Shown here: positions 56,129 to 64,000 of the stretch, one piece after another | How positions within the stretch are numbered: position 1 is the stretch's first letter | How the letters are laid out: the number at the start of each line of letters is the position of its first letter | Source: Phialophora verrucosa | Lineage: Eukaryota; Ascomycota; Eurotiomycetes; Chaetothyriales; Herpotrichiellaceae | DNA length: 64,000 bases | Reading direction: 5' to 3' | Assembly (NCBI GenBank): GCA_002099365.1 | Contig: MSED01000005.1 | Location: 2,232,001 to 2,296,000 of the forward strand | Made by a program: the position numbers and the translations under genes | Notes under the pieces: model-generated | The model's input: the letters and a program-made list of their open reading frames with translations, nothing else | What the model was told of the DNA's origin: nothing | Database searches by the model: none

Positions 56129-57810
56129 ATGCCAATCGGCAGACCGCGAATCCCAGGCACAGAAGCAGAGAGGGCGGAAGCGCGAAGAGCCAAAGTCCGA
56201 GCGTGAGTATTCGACGAGTCTGATGTCGTCAAGACTCTAAGCCACTAACAATGCGCCTTCTCAAGCAACGTTCAAGCTTTTCGACGGCGTCAAAAAGAGA
56301 AGAAGCTTGCAGAGCAGGCTGTCCAACGGCGGACGAATGACGGGTGTCCAATTCAATCACGCCAAACGCCCGCGGGCGGAGGCCAGCCGACAAGGCTGCT
56401 GCCGACCATCGCAACCTTCCCAAAGGACTGCTCCCAAGCATACAGACCTTCCGTCTTCCCCCCCGAGGATCCAGAGTATTGGCTGTGGGCCATACCGGCC
56501 GAGATGGGGGCAATGCTGGTAGGAACGACTTACCAAGAGGCGTTCGTCCAGGCTTTTCAGCACAGATTTGCGCAACCCGAAATGAGCGGGGAGCAGACAA
56601 ACGATGAACCACGCCAACGAATCTCCATATGCTGCTCCACATGGGCCACATCGGCAATACTTGAAATCGGCAGACCGGAAACCAAAGTCTTGATGGAAGC
56701 TCTGCTCGCGGCGTCCCTCGCTATTGCCGGGAGGGATCGAAGAGACCCTGATATGACTCTCCATAGCGCATACATGCAGACTCGTGCGTTGCAAAGATTG
56801 CGATATTCGTTGACAAGGTACCAAGAGGGCGATATGACCATCTGTCCGACGATGTTGTCTCTCACGGCGTTAACCTGCGCAATATCTGAGCTGATAACCA
56901 ACAAGTCGTGGGACAACTTCAACCGCCATCTGTTGGGGGTTGGCGCTTTGATCTTTCATGGCGGCGTTGCTGTAAGTGGACTGTACCTCTGTTGCCATGC
57001 CTGTTTTCGATTTCACGCGCTTCAGAGGAAACCATGAGGCTATGCTGACCAGAAGGACAGGGACTGAATCGACGGTCTGCTCGAGAGCACTTTTATGGCT
57101 ACCGTGCAATCCAAACCCCGTTCCTGTTCATGAACCGACAACGGGCGTTCCTCTCCTACCCAGAATGGTCTGACTTTCCGTGGAAGAAGCATGTGGATCT
57201 CGCGCAACATCCTCTGCACTCAATGCTCGATATCGCTCTCAAAATCTTGCCAGAGATTGTGAAGCAAGACATGCCGAAAAAGTGGAAATTCACTTGTCTG
57301 AAGGAAAGGCAGGACAGAGCGTGGTCAGTCGTGGAAGAACTGGATGAATGGGAGCGTCAGCTGCGATCACGGCATCATGGCATTCTGTACGTCAAGACGC
57401 CGTCCGCGTGGGGAGGCGTCTACGAGCACCGCCTCGATTTTCCAGACACGCCAACTGCTATCGCTTTTGCCATGTACACGGCGGTGAGAGTGCATGTCGC
57501 AGCCCTCATCGCCAACATCTCGGACGAGATGGTTTCGCGTGCACCCACGGCTGACGTCGATACATGCTCGGCCGTGCTGGAGGCCTTACAGTGGTCTCGT
57601 CTCGCCTGTCAGAGCCTGGAATATTTCCACACAGGCGAACCCAAGGTCGCCGGGCGGATTGTAACCCTCTGGCCTCTGGAGACAGCGTGGGAGCTCTTCA
57701 GTCGAGTGCACATGGAAGGCTCGGTCGATGTGTCGCATGAGATGGCCTGGTGCAGGTCCATGGCCGAGAGACACGCAAGTCTTGGGATTCCCCCGTTCCA
57801 GTGGAGATAG
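56129..57810 (+). CDS. Transcription factor with bZIP-like basic region and fungal transcription factor domain
   Basis: Three exons, 56129-56202, 56266-56971 and 57061-57810, giving 509 aa. Introns have GTGAGT/CACTAAC and GTAAGT/GCTGAC signals, with phases that join. Residues 1-50 read MPIGRPRIPGTEAERAEARR and then KVRANVQAFRRRQKEKKLAE, a basic segment with a Yap-type NVQAFRRRQ signature but no obvious leucine zipper. The rest, from about residue 80 (PEDPEYWLWAIPAEMGAMLV), resembles the Fungal_trans_2-type regulatory domain (QEAFVQAFQHRFAQ; LFMNRQRAFLSYPEWSDFPW; LVEELDEWERQLRS-like segments). No Zn2Cys6 cluster is visible in the frame upstream. This is a nuclear regulator; the targets are unknown. 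The first exon is inferred from frame, splice signals and composition. Confidence 0.75.
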
Positions 57811-59330
57811 AGCGAGTTTCGCTCTGAACCACTGGGCCAACTGTGCTTCGAAGGAGGCTGAGTCTGCGTTCGAGCGGTTGCGATTGGCGCGTTCCACAAC
57901 ACAGCCTCTTCTAGAGTGAATGAGAGTGGATTTGATTCTTCTGCATGTTTACGATAGTGTTGGTGATCGTAATGCACGAGAAATCGACTTCGAAGGCGAC
58001 GCCCAGCCCGAATGCGCAGCCCAAGCGACTGCGACTCGGCATTGGCGGAAAGTGGCTGGATCGGGGAGCTCTGGAGCAGAACAATCAGCTGCTGATCTCG
58101 CAATCAAAAGAAGTAAGGTTTCATGTCTGTCAGTGTAAGGTGCTTGGTATTTGTACACGCCTGCGCCTCCAATGCACGAAGGCCAACAGCAAGGGAGATG
58201 GATGGTGCGAGTAAATGAGCGTGAGTAAGGCTCAGCCACAGAGGTGGCGAGGCTGCCCGACCTCGGCTTCTTCCCCCCTCAGCTGTGGCTTGATCTTGCC
58301 ACCAGCCACAATTACCGTGTGGCGGGTGCTCGAGACCTGCTGGAAAAAGGAGTTTTCCCAGTTGCTGCCTGCCCCTGCCTGTGCTCGTACTCGTAGTCCC
58401 CAGCCTTTGAACACACAGTCCACAGCGATGACAGTAATTGTTGGAATGACGTCTGAAGCTTGAGAACGAAGCGCGCCTACATTGCTTGCCAAGTTGTCAC
58501 ACAAGCTCACATCCTCCCTTCGTTGAGGGGATAGTGACCGGACAACTGCTTGGAATGACGCAGATCAAGGAGCGACAAGGAGCCAAGGACAGGCGCCGTG
58601 CAATCGTGACATGGTGGCCAAGAGGTTGATTTCTTTTCCAAATCTTGTCGTCACAGAAACGGACAGGTCTGACTTGGGCATTCTTGGAATTCCTTGGGAC
58701 ACCGGCGTATCGCGAGTAGACAGATCAGGGATGGGGTTTACATATCTACGGAGGCGTGATTCTCGCAGTTGCATTAACGATCTGACCGGCCAAATGCCTG
58801 GTGCCAGCCTCGTCGTCGGTTTCGGAGCCGCATCTGGCGCCGTCAACGGCCTAAACAACATTGAGAAGACCAAGATGAGGGATTCAGATTTCGGTCAAAA
58901 TCTGGGATCCAGTGCGGAGTGCTTAGGCGCCTCCTCAAACACAAGCCGGATGTGTCACAGTCGCGGTTGTGTGAGTGGCCAAAATCGCCTGGTCGTTGCG
59001 TGCCCAGAATGCCTATTGTGCACTGCCTCACTCTGGGCAACCCGTCCAGACAGCTCACCCGCAGTATGTTGAGAGAACCTGGCTGGGCTGCGCCGAGCAG
59101 GGTGCTGCAATCATGGCGAGTCTCGCTCCAGCAGATTCTTCGTCTCGCTCTCATCATAATATAGCCAAAGCCGCCTCTTCGCAGTGCCTAGTTGCCTGCT
59201 GTTGTCACGATACAAACGCCTTGCCCTGCTGTATAAACGAGGCTGAGTGCGGCATGTCTGCCTAACTCTCATTGATTGTCCATCAATCAACCTCAGATCT
59301 CCTCCAAAGAGCCAGCCACAGCCATCCGCC
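57811..59330. other. Intergenic region upstream of the Ca2+-ATPase
   Basis: 1.5 kb with only short frames (largest 153 codons at 58611-59072) that lack family features. It probably contains the 3' UTR of the transcription factor gene and the promoter of the Ca2+-ATPase. Confidence 0.45.
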
Positions 59331-62300
59331 ATGGACGGGCCAAATCCCTCGTCAGCCCCCCGTATAACGGTTGATACATCTGTAAGTCACGTCAAGAACA
59401 TGTATCACGGCCGCATGTTTCATCTTTCTGACCTTCCCGACCACAGAACCTCTCGGAGCAGCCCCCAACGGACTCACCGATATCACCAGCTTCACCAACA
59501 TCACCGCGCGGCCACAGACGGGGACTTAGTATGTCGACGCCGCCTCAGACGGCCATCGACGAGGGCTCATATTTGTCCCCAACAACACCGGAACGGAAAG
59601 CACAGTTTGACGGATCGACGCTCAACTCCAGATCAGGCTCTTTTTCCGACGGTGCGACCAGATTCCGATCAAATTCTGGCATTTCAGCAACATCGAGCGC
59701 GACCTTTTATTCGAAATCTAGTCTGGAATATGAGTCACCGGACGATGCCTTGCGACCCGACAAGGGCAACGAAAAGGACTTCGAGGTACCCAACAATCCG
59801 TTTGCCTTCTCGCCCGGTCAGCTGAACAAGCTCCTCAACCCAAAATCACTATCGGCCTTCAAGGCACTTGGTGGCTTGAAAGGTCTGGAGCGGGGCCTCA
59901 GGACGAGCATCACGGCTGGGTTGTCAGTCGACGAAACACGCCTTGATGGACAAGTCTCCTTCGAAGAAGCTGTCGCAGCAGGATCGGAGAAAGCATATTC
60001 CAACATTCCTCTAGGACGGTCAGATTCGAGAGCAAGTGTGAGTACGCGAGAAGTCAAGGGCCAATTCGAAGACAGGCTCCGAGTTTACAAAGACAACCGC
60101 CTCCCGGAGAGAAAGCCGGACAGCATTCTTGTCCTCATCTGGAGAGCGTACAACGACAGAATCCTCATTCTTCTTACCATTGCCGCGGTCATCTCCCTGT
60201 CATTGGGCATCTATGAGAGCGTTGATGGAGGCTCGGGCGTGGATTGGGTGGAAGGTGTGGCGATCTGTGTTGCCATCATCATCGTGGTGACCGTCGGAGC
60301 TGCGAACGACTGGCAAAAGGAACGGCAATTTGTCAAGCTCAACAAACGCAAAGACGATCGAGAAGTCAAGGTCATCCGGTCGGGAAAGTCGATCCAGATC
60401 TCCGTCCACGACATCACCGCTGGCGATGTTCTCCATCTCGAGCCCGGCGACGCCATCCCGGCCGACGGGATCTTCATCTCAGGCCACGGCGTGAAATGTG
60501 ACGAATCGTCAGCAACGGGAGAGTCCGACCAGATGAAGAAGACTCCGGGCGACGAAGTATGGCAGCGCATCCAGGAGGGCACTGCAACCAACAAACTTGA
60601 TCCTTTCATCATCAGCGGCTCAAAGGTCCTCGAGGGAGTCGGGACGTATCTGGTCACCAGCGTCGGGGTCAACAGCTCGTACGGAAAGATCTTGATGAGT
60701 CTTCAAACCGACAACGAGCCCACCCCTCTGCAAGTCAAGCTCGGCAGGCTGGCCAACTGGATCGGTGGCCTTGGCTCCTCCGCTGCAGGGCTCTTGTTCT
60801 TCGTGCTGTTGATCAAGTTTCTCACCAATCTCTCTGGTGACACCCGACCGGGCGCCACAAAGGCTCAGGAATTTTTGGATATTCTAATAGTCGCCATCAC
60901 GGTCATTGTTGTCGCCGTCCCTGAAGGCTTGCCTCTGGCCGTTACCTTGGCTTTGGCGTTTGCCACCACACGCATGCTCAAGGAGAACAATCTCGTCAGA
61001 GTCCTCCGCGCCTGCGAGACAATGGGTAACGCAACGACAATCTGTTCGGATAAGACGGGTACGCTGACCCAGAACAAAATGACCGTCGTGGCCGGCACGC
61101 TGGGTGCAAAGGACAAGTTCGCCTCGTCACAGTCGGACGAGAGCGCGGTCTCGTTCGCTACCATGTTTGGCAACCTGACCCCTGAGGTCAAGGAGCTGCT
61201 CCGACTGTCCATCACGCTCAACAGCACAGCTTTTGAGGGTGAAGAGAAGGGCGTGCCTACCTTCATCGGCTCCAAGACCGAGGTCGCGCTGCTCCAACTC
61301 GCAAAGGACAATCTTGGACTCGACGACCTGGCGGCCGAGCGATCGAGCTACAAGGTCAAGCAGCTCATTCCGTTCGACTCGGCGCGCAAATGCATGGGCA
61401 TAGTCATCAAGCACAAGGGAGGGTACCGTCTTTTCGTCAAAGGCGCCGCCGAAATCATGCTCGCCAACTCGACCAAGACGATCTCGAACATCTACGACAA
61501 GCAGTACGAAGTCACGGATATGACGGGCGAAGAGCGGGAAAACATTGAGGCGATCATCGAAGAGTACGCCCAACACTCTCTGCGCACCATTGGCATGCTC
61601 TACCGGGACTTTCCACAGTGGCCACCGGCCGAGGCGAAGACGCTCGAGGAAGACCCCAAGATGGCCGACTTTGCCGACATCTTCCACGAAATGACGTGGG
61701 TCGGCGTCGTGGGCATTCACGACCCTCTCCGAGAAGGCGTTGTCGAAGCCGTTGCACAGTGTCAACAATCCGGCGTGGTGGTGCGCATGGTCACTGGCGA
61801 CAACGTCACCACCGCCCGCGCGATTGCCAGCGAATGCGGCATCCTCCGCAAGGACGAAGACGGCATCGTCATGGAAGGTCCCAAGTTCCGGCAACTTTCC
61901 AACGAAGAGATGGACGACATCCTCCCACGCCTCCGTGTCCTGGCGCGGTCTTCCCCTGAGGACAAACGCATTCTGGTCGGTCGCCTGAAGCATCTCGGCG
62001 AGACCGTCGCAGTGACGGGTGACGGCACCAATGACGGGCCCGCCTTGAAGATGGCCGACGTAGGGTTCAGCATGGGCATCGCGGGCACCGAGGTCGCCAA
62101 GGAGGCTTCATCGATCATCTTGCTCGACGACAACTTCTCCTCGACCATCACCGCCCTGATGTGGGGTCGGGCCGTCAACGACGCAGTCAAGAAGTTCCTC
62201 CAATTCCAGATCACAGTCAACATCACGGCGGTGATCCTGACGTTCGTGTCAGCCGTCTCCAACGACTCCAACCACTCGGTCCTCACGGCCGTGCAGCTCC

Positions 62301-63235
62301 TGTGGGTGAACCTGATCATGGACACGCTCGCGGCGCTGGCCCTCGCCACCGACGCTCCGACGAAGAAGATTCTCGACCGGCCGCCTCAGCCGAAATCCGA
62401 AGCGCTCATCACGATCAACATGTGGAAGATGATCATCGGCCAGGCCATCTACCAGCTCGTGGTCACGTTCGTGCTCTACTTTGCCGGCATGTCGATCCTG
62501 TCGTACGAGCCCGACCAGCGCAAGGAGCTCAACACGATCGTCTTCAACGCCTTCGTCTGGATGCAGATCTTCAACGAACTCAACAACCGGCGCCTGGACA
62601 ACAAGTTCAACATCTTCGAGAACATCCACAAGAACTTCTGGTTCATCGGGATCAACTGCATCATGGTGGGCGGGCAGATCATGATCGTCTTCGTCGGCGG
62701 TGCGGCCTTCAGCATCACGGCCCTGGACGGCCCTCAATGGGCCATCTCCCTGCTCGTGGCGGTGCCATGTTTGCTGTGGGGCGTCTTGGTCCGGTGCTTC
62801 CCGGACGCGTGGTTCGCCGTCGTCTTCAACGGCACGGTCGCGGGGATGACCTTCGTGCTCCGCCCGATGTGGAAGGGCCTGCACGTCGTCTTCCACCCGG
62901 TCGCACAGGTCTTCCGCGCCACGTCGCGGTTCACCAAGCGCGCCGTGCGCAAAATGACGGGCAAGAAGGCTGCCGACGAGGACGAAGAGCCGCTGGAGCA
63001 GATCCCCGTCGACGAAGAAAGACCATCATCCATCGCGTTGACGGAGAAGCGACCCGCGACCGTGGACGAGACCACTCGCGTTCCTTCCTCGCTGACGCCT
63101 GTCCCCACGGAACAACTTCGCGTGACCGAAAAGGGCAAGGCAAGAGACGACACCGGCAACCAAGGCGACGACACCAGCCCGGACAGGAGGGACGCTCCGC
63201 CGGTGCCGTCCTTCTCAATCACCGGGCCGACATGA
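59331..63235 (+). CDS. PMC1: P2B-type Ca2+-transporting ATPase (PMC1/PMCA-like)
   Basis: Two exons, 59331-59381 and 59447-63235, with a 65-nt intron (GTAAGT...CCACAG), giving 1279 aa. The tiny first exon (17 codons, MDGPNPSSAPRITVDTS) is the best start because its frame runs straight into NLSEQPPTDSPISPASPTSP. The P-type motifs are clear: PEGLPLAVTLALAF in TM4, DKTGTLTQNK with the phosphorylated Asp at about 552, KGAAEIML, and TGDGTNDGPALKMADVGFSM near 875. Long Ser/Thr/Pro-rich cytosolic ends are present. The N-terminal tail likely carries the regulatory (autoinhibitory) region, as in fungal Pmc1. Pmc1 transports Ca2+ into the vacuole and is induced by calcineurin-Crz1. I saw no convincing Crz1 site, but I could not search for degenerate ones. 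Confidence 0.96.
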
Positions 63236-64000
63236 GCGCGCGTCCATCGTCTCATGTTTTGCCATGTTCACTGATTACTCAACACACAGTCGACTTTGGA
63301 ACTTTCAAACCTTTCACTTCTTGTCGATAATCGATCGATTTGGGATGTGGCTTCTAGATGGCTGGCGTTCAAGGCGTTTGTGACAACCCAATTAACGACA
63401 ATGTATATTAGCCGAGAGATAGACCTGCACGGCGTTGGAAAGGGGAATTACCGTCGAGTCGAAACTACAAAACTTATCTCTTTCCTACGGTCTATACGGG
63501 ACGAGCACAAGGACGAGGATATGACTTGGATCACGGCGAGCCTGGACTTATGATGACTGGATTGAATTGGGTTGGGAAAGAAAAGTTGAGGAGACGTGCT
63601 GGGCTCTCCATCCAGGTCACTTTCATTGCACAGGACACGAGCACGCGTTATGTGTGCGAAGAAAGTGAATACGCTATATACCATCAATCAATAAAAATAT
63701 GAAATAAGAATCAGGTACGAGGTACTCAGGATATGCCTCTCCATAAAAGTATGAAAAAATGCGCACGGTATATGCCCTCTCCCTCATCCCCTTCCTTGCG
63801 CTTACATGTATCGAGTATCCTATTCAGCCCTTCCTCCCTTGGCACTTCCGCACGTCCACAGTCTCAGGCAGTACCTCGTGCGGGTACGGGTTACAAAAGC
63901 GGCATTCTGCATCTCGGCTTCTTGGCATCATCCCATCTCGCCAATCCCTAATCTCGTCCATCGCACTCGATACGAGTACGGCAAGTAAGGTGCTGGGCCC
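63236..64000. other. 3' flank of the Ca2+-ATPase
   Basis: A sequence AATAAA occurs at 63690-63695, 455 bp past the stop, a possible polyadenylation element. No gene is seen before the window ends. Confidence 0.4.

Noticed and set aside
57811..59330. Calcineurin/Crz1-type element upstream of the Ca2+-ATPase
   Set aside because: GTGGCT-like words occur near 58050 and 58270, but none matches a full element well enough to call by eye.
1..64000. CRISPR arrays, bacterial operons, insertion sequences, intact transposons, tRNA and rRNA genes
   Set aside because: The DNA is clearly fungal nuclear; I saw no spaced direct repeats, transposase frames or recognisable RNA genes, though small tRNA genes could be missed without a folding search.

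Overview
This is nuclear DNA of a filamentous ascomycete (Pezizomycotina). Introns are short (about 45-115 nt, one of 198), most with GTRNGT donors, CTAAC or CTGAC branch sites and AG acceptors. The families are typical of the group: HET domain, fungal-type transcription factor domain, an FHA-forkhead factor, a vacuolar Ca2+-ATPase, an RTA1-like membrane protein and a secreted multicopper oxidase. Eurotiomycetes, perhaps Chaetothyriales (black yeasts), is my guess from protein style only.

Layout. 1-24 kb is gene-dense and mostly housekeeping: a conserved unknown acidic protein; a CENP-O/Mcm21-like kinetochore subunit; an acetyl-CoA transporter; a Yae1-like Fe-S assembly adaptor; a HET-domain protein; an RBM5/RBM10-like splicing factor; a conserved unknown of 464 aa; a stand-alone Arb2-domain protein; a Fkh-type forkhead factor; and an F-box/WD40 protein. 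24-41 kb is looser: a small four-TM protein, a ureidoglycolate lyase-like cupin, two coiled-coil unknowns, phosphopantothenate-cysteine ligase, an RTA1-like seven-TM protein, a small CsbD-like protein, and a P-loop ATPase with HerA/FtsK-like features. From 41 to 56 kb genes are sparse: a secreted multicopper oxidase and a Gfo/Idh/MocA oxidoreductase stand between three non-coding stretches of 3.1-4.3 kb that hold two degenerate tandem repeats. The window ends with a bZIP-like basic region/fungal transcription factor and a PMC1-type Ca2+-ATPase.

I do not see one integrated system or biosynthetic cluster. Most genes are independently transcribed, with convergent or divergent pairs. Several models were assembled by joining exons on phase and splice signals, and those joins are inference. 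The items most worth a second look are the HerA/FtsK-like ATPase (38775-41011), the bZIP-like transcription factor (56129-57810), the exact 8-bp repeat array in the oxidoreductase promoter (about 52005-52100) and the three gene deserts.
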